Assembly: GCA_003993805.1 (NCBI GenBank)
Contig: RSEF01000001.1
Location: forward strand, 68,881,175 to 68,945,174
Reading direction: 5' to 3'
Length of the DNA: 64,000 bases
Origin: Himantopus leucocephalus
Taxonomy: Eukaryota > Chordata > Aves > Charadriiformes > Recurvirostridae
Shown: in pieces, positions 25,561-37,812 of the stretch
Layout: every line of letters starts with the position of its first letter
Position numbering within the stretch: the stretch's first letter is position 1
The notes under the pieces: model-generated
Databases searched by the model: none
The model's input: only the letters and a program-made list of their open reading frames with translations
What the model was told of the DNA's origin: nothing
Program-made: the position numbers and the translations under genes

Positions 25561-28408
25561 CAAGCACAGGACTTGCTTTTGTAGTTATTGGATGTCGCTA
25601 ATGCTTTTGTGAGGTTCAATTTTTGTATTTGAAAGGAACATCTTTTCCATCCCTGTCATGGAGAAGTACACAAGGGAATCGTATTTGGGGAACTTACCTA
25701 TCGTGGCTTATTAATGTTATAAATCATTGTTTACTGGCTCATAAAAACAATCTGTCATAAATTACAGATCTTGGAAAAAATCCTCACAGATGTGAGGCAG
25801 AAAGTAATGTGTTACTGCTGCTTTTTCTCGTTTCTTCTCTGATAGACCCCAGCAACTGCACCATTAGCCGATGGTTATTTCTAATTATTTATTTACACAC
25901 AAAGCCCTTGCCTTCTCTTCCAGGTCAGGAATGCTTCTTTCACTTGAGGGATAACTTAAAACCAATTTGATTGGGCATGAAGAGTAATTGGACGTCATTT
26001 TGAGATGCAATCCGTCTCCGTAATCCATCACTGTTGTCACGCTAGCCTGTTCCTGAGGCAGGGCAGCATTCGCTCGTCTCCAGTAGTCCGAGGCTGTTGT
26101 TTCTCCAAAGTAGAGGCCCCTTTTCCATACTGACTCTCTTCCAGCCTCTGTTTGTTTCCTTAATGACTGAAGCAAAAGTAGATATTGTTAGATAAGTGGC
26201 TATAAATGATTCTGGCAGCTTTGTATAACGGCATGTGATAAATTTTCAGGAAAGAATTTGTTGCCAGGATAGCTTCTGGAGCCAAAATATTGGTGCCAAA
26301 CTAAATGGGAAGAGCACATGGGAGAGACCCGTTGGGGTGCTACCCTGTGGCTTTGCAGCCTTTCTTCTGGTGGGCCCTGCTCTTGCAGCAGTGGGGCGAG
26401 GGGTGGTGCGATGCTCTGGGCCCTGACCTCTTCACCAAAATGATCGTCTGTCCCTTATCCTTCCTGCCATCTCCAGACCCAGTTCAGTATGTGCAGTCCC
26501 ATCTCATTCTTGGGGTTTTGTTTTTTCCTTTTTTTATGTTTTTTTTTAGTTTTTTGAGCAACGCTTAACCCTCTCATTAGGTCTCAGATGTTGTACAAGG
26601 AACCCTATGGATTTGCTGGTGGGACTTCATATACCTGTATGCATGCAGTGGGTGGCCTGTCTGTGTGGTGGGGATGTGCTTGGAGCACGTGCGGCTTGGT
26701 GTGAGGACACCTGTGGGAGCTCCCCTGGAACTGGATGGAGCTGAAGGAGGTCCCAGCAAAGGGCAGCAGCGGGGCTGTGACCTGACCCTGGGGTCCTTCA
26801 GCGGAAGCTGCTCCTCCTGCCTTCCCTGGCACCAGCATCCATAATCTGAACCTCTAAATGTCTCATGCGAGGCAGCAATTTGAATTCCCAAGCTCACAAG
26901 CTGCAGATTCCGCCATTTTAAAGAGCTATTCTTCCATCTGTAAGCTGGCTGCTGGTCTGATTTTTAAATCAGGTTTTCCAGCTGAAAGTAGAGAGCGAGA
27001 GGAAGGGCCCCTGTGGCAGGACCCTCACCTCTGGCAGCAATGTGCACCCACGGTAGTTACCATTAGTTCCTGTCAGCTCCAAGTGGGTTTAACTTTCATT
27101 TTTTAAATGGCAGCATTTGAAAGGCATATAGGGCTGAGCTAACCATGTAAGTAATTAGGCTAGGAATGCAAGCAGAGGGGGCCATCAGCACTCATTATTT
27201 AAGAGCCAGCTTCATTATTTTTACTGCTTGGATGCTTATCTTAACATCAGCAGCCGCTTTTATTTAAAGGGACTTTGCCTTGCAGACTTGATGTTCCTTG
27301 CTAGGCTGTCCTGGAAGGGCGCTCAAGAGATTGTGTGCCTTCCTCAGAGAGGTGAAACTAAAATAGTTTGCTCCAAAAAGGATGCTTCCCAGTGCTGACG
27401 CTCCCAAATTACTTACGCCCTGTGCAGGCTTCGCAGGGATTCCTGTCCCCATCCTTGGAACAGCACTGCCACCACAATAAAAGTGAGATGCTCTTTGACA
27501 ACGCATGGTATTTTTTATTAGGTCAGAGCATGAAAACTGTCCTGGGCATCTAAAATTAGAAGATGATGAGGTCTGTAGGGAAAAGCAGTGTCAAATCACA
27601 CAGTTGCAGTCCCTGCCCCAAAGTGCTTGCAGTTAAAAGACCACCCTGGCTCCAAGCTTCCGTTGAATCTGACTAACAATGAGGGAGCTGATAAAACTGT
27701 ACAATCCAAGGGGGAGCCCAAGTGCAGTGGTGACTTCTATTCTGACTCCTTTTATTGAATATGTATATGCCTAGGGCTGTCTTTTGGTGGGAGATTTGCG
27801 AAGGGGATGAATAGCGTGTTATTGTGTACCAAGTGATCATACCAGTGTGCTGCTGCATCCCTTCCCTGAGCCTTTTCCTTCTCTTCGCTGCTTTTTATCA
27901 TTCTTGCATGTGTGGCGGATGCCCAGACTCTGCTCCTGTAAATAACCCTTACACGAGGGTGGGCCACATGGGAAGAGGGATATACTGTCAGTCTCCAGTA
28001 GGAAAGATTGGTCTGAGATGCTGAACTCCTTTGTGAGGGGCTTTGAGATGTATAAGTAGGTGTGCTGCTCTGGAGCTCTTCCATGCCACCCAAAACTGCC
28101 TGGAAATTTGGAAACACCTCACAGGAGATGGCCCAGCCATTTTCTCAGCAAACCCCTGGGCGCTGAGCAGTGTATTTCTCCAGGCACCTGGGGAAAGGAG
28201 AGGAGATACTATCTTCTACCTATGCAGTTTCCTGTGGCTCTGGTCTTTCCTGCAAATTTGTGCCCAGCCCGGCAGAGTTAAATGCTGCCGCTGCCGCCTT
28301 GCGTGCAGGGCTGCTTTGTTGCCATGTCAACTGTGCATGTCATTTGTTTACATTTGATTTGGCAGAACATTTCATGATAAGAACCAAGGCCTCCAGTGAC
28401 TTTGAACT

Positions 28409-28455
28409 GGGGGGTGGCTGGGCAGGGGCATGGCGGGATGGGGGGTGAGGGAGGG
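28409..28455 (+). other. Extended G-quadruplex cluster (seven or more G runs)
   Basis: Within 47 bases the plus strand has G runs of 6, 3, 4, 3, 6, 3 and 3, separated by loops of 5, 2, 6, 2, 3 and 1 bases. Several alternative four-run quadruplexes are therefore possible. It is on the pre-mRNA strand of the HIPK2 intron. The call rests on sequence pattern only. Confidence 0.75.
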
Positions 28456-30735
28456 AGTCTGCACCCACCTTCTGCCGGTTGCCCTCCAAACGAGCGGGTG
28501 AAGCTGTCTGGGGCCTCGTCTCTGTAGTTAGCTTCCAGGAAAGTAGGAGCAGGGGAAATAAGTGTTCATTCTCATATTAATATCGATAACAGCATACATT
28601 AATTCTCTGGTGGCTTCTCGTAGTTCAGCCTATGGGGCGTGAAGGTTATTTCCACAGCCTGTTGCTTCCAAGGTTGCCGCAGTGAGGAAATTTCTGTGAT
28701 CCTACCAAATTCCCGACAACCAGATCTGGATTGTTTTCATGCATTAGTCAGTGATGGGAAGAGATGAATCTTTACAGGCAAAGACCCATAATTCGAGACA
28801 AATCTGTGACAGACTTTCCTGAGGACTTTCCCCAAGTAAGAAGAATACCAGGGCTTGGCCCAAAGCCAGGGAGAAAATATGTCTTAAAGAAAATCTACAA
28901 CGACTGCAGTAGTATGTGGTCTCCTCAGCCACTGCAAAAGCAATGCAAGAAGGGTTGGTGCAAAACTGATTTTTCAGAATGACTTCAAAGATAGTGGACC
29001 TTTTTTTTCCCCTAAACAGAAGCGATCTGGGAAGAGGTTGGTAAAGCATATGAGATTTTCTCCCAAGTCCTTCTGACTGTTTGCCAGGGATATTTTCCCC
29101 CCATATTTGTTACCTGATGGGGAGTGATAAATTCTCCATTTCCCTTTCTGTGCTGTTCTCTACCTTCTGGACGTGAGACACTTTGCTTGTGATGTTGGTG
29201 GGAAACACATTCAGGATTCAAGTGCTGGGAAACCGGGGAGGTGATGCAATTTCCCCCTTCCGTCTTAAAAGAAAGTGATTAATTTACTATGCGCTAATAT
29301 GAAAAGCAAAGCTCGTCTCCCCGGCAGCTCCGCAGGCGAGGATGGGGGACGGTGTAAAGTCCGTGATCTTTTAGGAGGTGTGTGCCTCTGCCAGTCCCTC
29401 CTTCAGGCGCCCGGTGAGTCACAGCGACTGCACCCGCAGGCTGCCTTCTTGGGGGGGGTTCTGCTTTCATGTGAGAGAAAATACCCTTCATCTGTGATTA
29501 ATGTCCAAACCACTGAGCACCACCTGAAAGACTGTGCTGCTGGGAGTGTAGGAGAAATGAGTCGTGCGCTGGCAGTGTATTCCCCCACTTTGATCTCCGT
29601 CACTCTGCTCGTTTCTCTGGCTTGATTTTTACATACCTGTGTGTGATAGCTTGCTCCTGAGTTCACCAAGGCAGCAGTTGTCTTCTCGGGGCATGCTCGC
29701 ATACGTGCCCTTTGGTGACAGCGGCTGTCTAAGCAGTGCTGCCTCCCTCTCCCTGTCTTACCTCCCTGGTGCGTCGAAGCTGGTTCACCCCTGCGTGAAC
29801 TGGTGAGCATCCTCAGGGAAAGCACAGGGGTGGGACCTGGGGTTTGGGGTAGAGACTGGTTAAACCAGCAGTGCCACCAGGAGGAGATGTACCTGGAGAC
29901 CACAGCCCACACAACAGCCAAGACAAGCCAGGAACAGGCTTCCCTGCGCCTCCCGTGGAGGAGGGACTCCAGGTCTGCAGATGGTGCATGCTGTTGACTT
30001 TGGCCTAGAGCTGTGCAGGAGTTGCCCATATCAGTACCTGCTTTGTTACTTGTGTCTGTTAATCAGAGTCTCCCTGCGATCAAGAACAGTTAGGCTCATG
30101 CTGGGAAGTAGACAGGGAAGGTGGGCAGCGTGGTAGCATGACCGGTGTTGAAGCAGGGGTGAAATGCCCATTCCCCTTTTTCTTTTCCTTCTTGCATGGC
30201 CTGGAGAGATGGTATCTAGGTAAAGGGCTAAGCCAACCTCATGACTCTTTTGGTCTTTGGCCTCTCCAGGGCTGCGCAACCATGCTACCAAAGTGACTAT
30301 TTTTGTAAGGTGGGTGCAGGTCCTGGCTGCTGACCAGACATTTTTAAACTCCGTTTATGCAGGCCTTGAAACAAACCACTGAAAAATAAAGTCCGGCAGC
30401 TACTACTGACATGCGTGGGATTTAATCTGGCTCCCAACATGTGTAAGGTTTTTATAGGGCACTAATAATCACATGGTGTGCTCCAGTTCTTGCTTTTTAA
30501 TTTTCTACTTAAGGGTGAGACTAGGTGCTTTCCTCAGAACATGAGATTCTATAATTTTAGACACGAGGTCTGGCACCCTTTGTGGAAGACAGCTGTCTTC
30601 TCATTTTCCTAGCAGTGCTTTCATTCTTCTGCATTGCAAGCCAGCTCTTTTTCTGTGTGGGATCCTTCTCACCTCAGCCCTTTCCCAGTTACATAAAGAA
30701 GGAAAAGGGCTGAAAGAGTGGCCGTGCTGAAATTT

Positions 30736-30751
30736 AAAAAAAAAAAAAAAA
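30736..30751 (+). repeat. Poly-A run (16 A)
   Basis: A pure A run of 16. The preceding 100 bases do not resemble a known retroposed gene or element, so it is recorded as a simple repeat. Confidence 0.75.
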
Positions 30752-31691
30752 GGTAAAATTGTTGAGGCCCTTTCTGATGTGTTGCTACATGCCAGATGTC
30801 TGCCTATGGTTATTTCCAAATAAAAGCACTGCCAGGCAGCAGGCGTGGATCTATGGCGTTATCTGTAATAAAGAGCAGTATATGGGATAATAGTACAGAG
30901 TACAGTTAAGAGCAAAATAATGCATCTGGAGCATGAATCAAAGATCACTGACAACAGGACATTGCTTTGTAAAGACTTCGGTTGTTATATTGTTTTCAAG
31001 CCTTCCTCTCTCCATCATTTCGAAGTTGGTATTTGTATAACATCTAAACCCCCAATGCGTGGAGGAAGCATGCAGAGATAACTTCTACAACTACAGCCCA
31101 GTAGCTTTGAGGAAAAAGAGAGGTTGCCTGCATTCTTTCTGGATGTCACCTTTTGCTTTGCTGAATCCACTAAGAAGCCTTATTCCTTCCCGCGGGCTCG
31201 CTGCTGAAGTGGTGTTGGCTGGGAGAGGTGCCAGTGAGGGGTGCAAGGTGCTCCTGCTCGGTCTTCATCTTTAATTCTTTCCTGAACTCCAGCTCCTTGG
31301 AGACTCGTGATTCCTATGCTATGAGCAGGGACATGTTGTTTCTGTATTTATTGGGCAAGGCAGATGCCCTCGTTCCTTTGTCACTTCTAGCAGATGAGCT
31401 TTACAGATGGGAACCTCATTTCCAAATATATTCTTCAACAAAAATGGCATTCCTTGGACTGCTTGTTCTCAAAAAGTGCTCCAAGTGACCTTAATGCGTT
31501 CTCAGCTGTCCTTTACAGCTGAGAAATATTTCCGAATGCAAGGTCACCAATTGCAGTGATATGTATTACTAATAAACTTGGCACTTGCATCTAAAGATGG
31601 TCTTGTGGCTAACATACAAGGTTGGGACAAAGGAAGTTATTTTTTGTTTGCTTGTGTGAACTTTGAACTTGTCGAAACAATTTTTCTGCTA

Positions 31692-31750
31692 TATCTCTTA
31701 GTCTTCCCAGCTATAAAGTGGGATTAATAAACTGTGTTTGCCTTACCTGG
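31692..31750 (+). repeat. MIR-like CORE-SINE relic
   Basis: TCTTCCCAGCTATAAAGTGG and the following GATTAATAA..TGCCTTACC match the central MIR pattern (TTTCCCATCTGTAAAATGGGGATAATAA..) with many changes. It is short and decayed; family assignment is from memory of the consensus. Confidence 0.45.
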
Positions 31751-32586
31751 GTATATTACAGTTTCCAAAAGTCCAACAGCTGTCTTTATGGAAATACGAA
31801 GAACGTGGGTCTCTCTGATGCCACCCACACCCTAACAGCTGACGCGCTGGCTTGCTTCTCACAGCTAGAGTGGAATGGAAGTTCATTCTGCTTGCAGGCA
31901 AGTGTGGTAGTTATCAGCGGCTTTTGTGAACATCTTTGACCTAGACCCTGCTCCACGGGGCCAGGCAGCATATGCGTCAAGGTAAAATTTTCATTCTGTT
32001 CGGTATCTCTTCAAAACTCTCAGTAGAAATACTTTTGCCACTCATGAGTGTTATACTTGGGGACCTGTTGATGGCCAGCAGCAATTAATGAAATGCTGAT
32101 AGCAGTGCTTGGGAAGGAACGAAAGTGATTGACTTTCAAATTCAGGGCTGTTGTTTGCAGGACTGTGCTTCGGGGAAAACCCATAAAAAGGTTTCTGTCT
32201 AGAAACTAAGCGTATCTGATGTGGAATTACAGAGAAGCAATGAACAGGAAAGTTGACAGTACTGCTTTTACTGAGCAGAGTTGCACTTTTAAGTCCACTT
32301 TAGAAGTAGATTTTGCAAGACAGAGCCTTAGACACTTAAGGGGGCAATCCTCGCGGAGTCCCAAAAAGAACACTGCAGCCTCTAATTAACAGCATATTAA
32401 CTACCTTATCTCAGTGATGAAACTTAGTAAACTCTGACAGACGCACACACACGGCTTTCTCCCTGGAAATTTGGAAGTTAGGACATGCTTTCTCTATCAT
32501 CTATATGATTTATTTTTCCCCTGGCTATTCCTCTGGAGTTGCACTAACGCACTGAACTAAGTGCAGCTGTCTTTGCGTTGAGCCGT

Positions 32587-32716
32587 ATTTGCATAGAGCT
32601 CTATTTGCATGTTGGCTTGTGCTGGTGTACAATATTAATAAGGTATTAAAGCAGAGCAGGGGAAGGGGGAGGGGCAAGTTAAGATTTCGGTCTTGTCTAA
32701 GCAGGGCCATGCAAAT
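32587..32716. promoter_or_regulatory. Cluster of three octamer (POU/OCT) motifs
   Basis: Perfect ATTTGCAT occurs at 32587-32594 and 32603-32610 (16 bases apart) and its complement ATGCAAAT at 32709-32716. About two copies would be expected in the whole 64 kb, so three in 130 bases is notable. The first two sit in an imperfect direct repeat (TATTTGCATAGAGCTC / TATTTGCATG). POU-domain factors bind this site; occupancy here is inference. Confidence 0.5.
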
Positions 32717-34811
32717 AAATTTCCTTTTATCCAGAATTAATGACTAATACGTTAACTGGCCTCGGACTGGGATTTTGCTTGCCTGGGAACGATGTCTGCA
32801 GCAAGAGGCTGTGCTTCCCGCTCTGTCTTCCATGCCTCCGGAGACATTAGTGGGTTTGTCCACCTTTGGCTGGAAGCTGCAAGGCTGCTCGCACAAGGAA
32901 ATCTCCCTGGTTACAACCATGCATGTGTGGAAATAAATGCAGCCCAGTGGAAAGCCACAGCATGGGAATGGATGAGAGGGAGAAAGGGGGAAGGGGGTAG
33001 GAGGAACCAAAGGGAAAAGTGTGAAAGAGCAAGTTCTTTACCAAGAGAAAGCTACAACCTTGAACTTGGACCTGAGCTGCTCTTACCTGAAAGAGCATGC
33101 CTATAACAAATGGTTTGGTAGGAGGGTATGTCCCTCTGAGGCGAAGAGTTGGGGTTACCTGCCATCATTCAGCGTGTTGGCTGCGCTTATCATCCAGATC
33201 CATACTTGCCCCAGAGTTAGCCCACCCTGGGCATCTGTTCTGCCTCACGTGCAGGGCTCAACAGCAGCACGTGCTAACCCAGGTGATGGCTCTAGCACCT
33301 TATTTTACACTGCTGTCTGGGATGGCTACCTGTTAGTTTGCGTGGCGAGTGGGCAGGGAGCAGCAGGAGAGACGGATCCCTTGCCTGCTAGATTGCCAAG
33401 AGGGGTGCACCACTGTGACCAGAAGAACCAGGGCGGGACTTGGGAGATTAGCCATTTTGCACGTAGTTAGCTCCTAGTGATGATAATCTGACTGCAGGAC
33501 CCTCAGAACCCAAGTAGTAATGGCTTCTGTGGGGGGAGCTGATTAGCGTGATCTCCAGGGAGGGGTTGCCTTCACTCTGCAGGTTCAGGAGTACTTGTAG
33601 AGCTTGCACACCCCGTACCATTTATTGACAGCCCAGAAATGTCTGAAGAAGAAGGGGAGCTGTTCTAGAAGGACCTGTTTATAGTCACGGTTTTATCAGG
33701 TTGCTCTGTCCCAGATATAGGGGGGAGTACAGGAGGGCCAGAATTCCTGTGTTGAGGAAGAGGGGTGCCTGAGCCCCAAGCAGGTGCGCATTGCCTGCCC
33801 TTTGGAGTGGTGGACCAGAAGTCTTTCAAACCTAGGCTTGCCACGCACGTAATTGCTTCCTGTACTAATTCTGAGGCCTCAGCTTTCCTTGGGGTGTCGT
33901 CCAGCGGCATCACCTTTTCCCAAAGTCTTGGTGTTTCAACTCGCAATGGAAGAAAAAGCAAGGTGGTGGTGTGGGGGGTGTGTGTGTGATGTTCTTGTCT
34001 CTGTGCTGAGTTCACGCTGTAGACATTTTGGTGGTAACCTGGTAATCCCACAAGTCGCTTGGGGGAACAGTTTGATCTTGCTGTGGGGATGGTGCCACAT
34101 TATGGGGGAAGCTCTGTTCTTAATCAGTACAGAAGCCGTGAGGGGAAAAACAAGCCTGCAACATCACTTGGCAACACAATTATTATAATAGGGTTTGCTT
34201 CTTCCTACACTGCCCAACTGAATTATTTTCTCCATATGGTGGAGCTACTCTGTTTTTAACTGGTTCTTCCTGCCCCTTCACCAGATGGCTGTTTTCATGC
34301 AGGACCTCACAGCTCTTGCGCATTGTGCCTTGCTGAGCTGGAAGCAGGGAAAGGAACTCAAGTGAAAGCAGGCTCAGGACAGATGCTGCTAGCCTGGGTC
34401 ATGGGGGAACAAACATACCTGGAGCTGGACATTAGGCGTTATCATTAAGATGAATATTTAGATGTTATCTAACAGGATAACTCAAAGTTAGCATCCTGTT
34501 TATTTCTGGTGGTCATGAGATTTTGAGCACGGTGTTGAAGGAGCTGTAATGGACTGAACGCTGTAAAGTCTACCCCTTCTGGGTTGCCAGCTCACTTCAG
34601 GCCTGACCTGTAACAGCTTGTTGTCATCCTTGTCTTAGGTGTTAAGCACAGCTCTGCTAATACATTGAAATCCTGTCTGTCTTCTTGCTATTTTTGTCTT
34701 CCTAGGGCAGGGCACCCACCTGTAAGCTTCTTGTTGCTCTCCAGCTGCCAAGGGATCCTTGTCCTGCCCCACAGCGTGCCTCTGCTTTGGGTGTATCCTC
34801 CAAGGACACAG

Positions 34812-34862
34812 GGAATAAAAAACAAACAAACAAAAAAACCCCCCAAACCGGCAAAAAATAAA
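34812..34862 (+). repeat. A-rich (AAAC)n simple repeat
   Basis: A short run of AAAC units degenerates into AAAAAAACCCCCC and A-rich sequence. It is low-complexity sequence with no sign of a coding role. Confidence 0.6.
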
Positions 34863-35356
34863 AGGGACATACAGAAATTCCAACAGTAGGTGCAAAGTGT
34901 TTAAAAAAGATAAATCACTTCTGTAATGTACACTTCAGGGAAAAAATAGCCCACCTGGGTTCTGGGTAGCCAGGCACTCCGCATCTGTATTCAAGGGCCT
35001 TCCTCATTTGCTTTGAGTCTGCTTTTCTAAGGAAATGAGATGTGTGTGATCACACTGCCGCTGTGTTCCCCTTAACTTTTGAATCCGGTGGACAAATTCA
35101 AGCAAATTTGATGCAGGGGGAGAGGTCTCAGTGGTATTGAGTGCTACATGTTTCATGAAAATAGGCAGCTGGGCAGAGACCCTGTTAATGCATGCCCCGG
35201 GGGAAGGGCTGCAGTGTCAGCTTGCCAGTTAATATATACTGTTGGAGGAGTGTCTCCTTACAGGAGGTCAGTCCTGAGACCCCTGTCTGTAGGAAACAGC
35301 AGAAGTCTTTCTCTGGCCTTTTCTAATTTTCTTTTTTTTTTTTCTTTGGTGAGACT

Positions 35357-35500
35357 TGAAAATAAAAATAACACTTTTCATCTTCAAAGGGCTTTACAAA
35401 CATCACCTAATTAATCCTGCCCTCATCTAGTTTGCTGCTTCAAGGAAGAGTGGAAAAGCAGGGATTTTTCTAAAAGTGAGTAAGATGGATCCTCAGAGGG
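35357..35500 (-). repeat. MIR-like CORE-SINE relic, reverse orientation
   Basis: GGGCTTTACAAACATCACCT with the following AATTAATCCTGCCCTCAT is the reverse complement of the MIR 3' part (..GAGGATTAATTAATGTTTGTAAAGCGCTTTGA..), followed by AGTGGAAAAGCAGGG in the place of the complement of the TTTCCCC..TCTG block. Orientation is opposite to the gene. Decay is heavy, so the boundaries are approximate. Confidence 0.6.
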
Positions 35501-36750
35501 CCTATCTCAATCCTGGAGGGTCTGCGGCTGTTGCTCCACTCCAGAGCATGTGGCTCTGTACCATGTTGTTGTTTGTTCTTTGTTTCTGTAGCAAATAAAT
35601 AGACAATGGAATTCAAAGAAACAACCAAGAGATGTTCCCCAACACATATTCCCCAGCTTATGGGTAAACCATCAACCTGAAAAAACTGTAAATTGACTTA
35701 ATCAGGAGGGGATGAAAATTCCCATCGTTCAATTTTAGATCTTTAAAATTGATCACACATGAGATCTTCACATTTTCTCGGAAATTACCTAGAGAACACA
35801 ATAAGGGCACTTCCTATTCTTCTCTTGATGTCCCTGAGGATCTTGTGGCCATTGTCAAAACCAGCTTTAGACATCTCCTGCCCCAGTTCTCCTCCACCTT
35901 GGTCCAGCCCATTGTACTTGGGTACAGTGTCAGTCCTGCTGCTGATGTGACAAGTAAACATTGCCTCGTGGATTCAGGGGAGGATGAGCACTGCGTGGCC
36001 CCTGGCCCTCTTCATTGGGTGAAAGAAGATAGCTATAAACCAGGCCTGACTGGAGAAGTCAGCACAACGGGTGTGCATGGGAGGAGGGCACAGTAGAAAT
36101 AGGTGGCTTTTACTCTGTTGGCTTCAAATGAGCTCTGGCTGCTCTTCTGCAGCTGGATCCGGGTTTTGTACCAATGGTAGCTCTGACTTCTGGTTAGGAG
36201 CCACCCCTGCCTTGGTTTTCTGCAGGATGGACATCAATGCAAAAAGCCAGTGCTCCTGGTGGGTTTTCCCTTGATCTCAGCCGCCAGCCAGGTCCGGCAG
36301 AGGTGCCAGAATCACCTCTAGTCACAGGGGTGTGGTGTGGAGCACCACAAGGGTTCAATAATGAGATACCCCATTGAGTGGAGGGGGAAACTATAAACAG
36401 GGGGTGAGAACTGAATGGGAAGTGCCTGTAGCTGGAACACCTGTGCCACGGTCAACGCTGAAGACAGGAGGTCGCTGTTACAGCCATCCCATGCTGCTTT
36501 CCTGAGGGCTTGGCTGAGGGAAGCCTCATCTGAATGCAGTATGTGCTCGTAGGCATTGGGAGCGGGGAGTTTGGCTGAGAAAGGGTTTGGCTCACGCAGC
36601 ATGTGGAGGGGAGGTTTTGCATGGCACCTCTGGGACATGGGAACCAGTGTCCATTGTGGTCCATTGTGGGTTTTTTCCAACATCCTGTCCACTGTCTATT
36701 GTGGATCCAACTCGGAAATAAAGCTTTAGGGATGGGCTGATGCTCTGTGA

Positions 36751-36767
36751 TTTTTTTTTTTTTTTTT
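36751..36767 (+). repeat. Poly-T run (17 T)
   Basis: A pure T run, possibly the complement of a poly-A tail. The preceding or following sequence shows no recognisable retrogene. Confidence 0.75.
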
Positions 36768-37798
36768 GGCCCCTTCAAAAACTTTTGGAAACACATTCAG
36801 ATATTTTGGTGTGGTTGAGCATGGTTGCATTTGATACAGTGAGTTAGCCTCAGAGGGCAGCAGGTGCTGTGCCTTTGGTTTTCCCTGCCAGTGTGAAGGA
36901 GGCCTACGCCTCCTTGTTTTTTCTGGATCCTGCCTGTGCCTAATTTTCTATCGGGATCCTGAGGTGAGCATCTCCAGAGCTCAGCAGCCTCAAAGGCACT
37001 GTAAAATCTCTCACCTTTCTAGGTTTCTTTCTCAAGAGAAATTCTGTATTTAATTTCTTCTTGAGACTACTCATACTGGCTTTTCCAGGGTGATCCTCTC
37101 TTTGTTAGCGTTCAATGGGTGTGAACTTTTCTGGGGTCCAAAACAGGGCATGCATACGACTGTGTATCAATGCGTGACTTTTGTGATGCAAGCTTTTCAC
37201 TTGGCAGCAAATTTTTTTTATATTCCACTTTGCATCAACATGTAGTTCTATTGCAGATATGGTTACAATTAGAAAATAATTATTTTAGTATTGTTAGAGC
37301 ATGAATTAATTATAATTTCTGGTAGGACAGAAAAAATCAAGAACATAAAATAGTTCTCAGATCCAGGGCTTAAAGTATTTCTCACTGTTGTTGCTGCAGC
37401 AGCAGTTTTCCCTATTTTATACATATTTACTATTATTCTACAACTCAAAAGCATGGATCCAGAAATACTGCAGAAGGAGGAAATGGTGATTACAGAGCGC
37501 AGGTTCTCAAAGGAAGCTATTTTAGGTTTCCCCAAAGCAAACAAAAATAGTAAAAAAAAATAAAAAAGACCCTCAGGCTTCCCTGCTTCAGAAACGTGAT
37601 GCTGTACTTTGAGTAGAAACATACCGAGTTGCCTGCAAATTCATTGTCTTCAAATCATTGCCTTGCGCTTCCCCTGCCCGTCTTTGCATAACTCTAATCT
37701 GGCTGCCCGTGTCTGCATGCATAAATGTGCAAGAAATGAGTCCAGAGTGACTCTTCGAAGCCTTGGTTGGATTTGCCGGACTGGTAGATAGGAAAAAG

Positions 37799-37812
37799 AA
37801 AAAAAAAAAAAA
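37799..37812 (+). repeat. Poly-A run (14 A)
   Basis: A homopolymer of A preceded by GGAAAAAG. It is plain low-complexity sequence. Confidence 0.7.

Noticed and set aside
30736..30751. Poly-A run as the tail of a processed pseudogene
   Set aside because: The sequence upstream shows no coding similarity and no target-site duplication was found.
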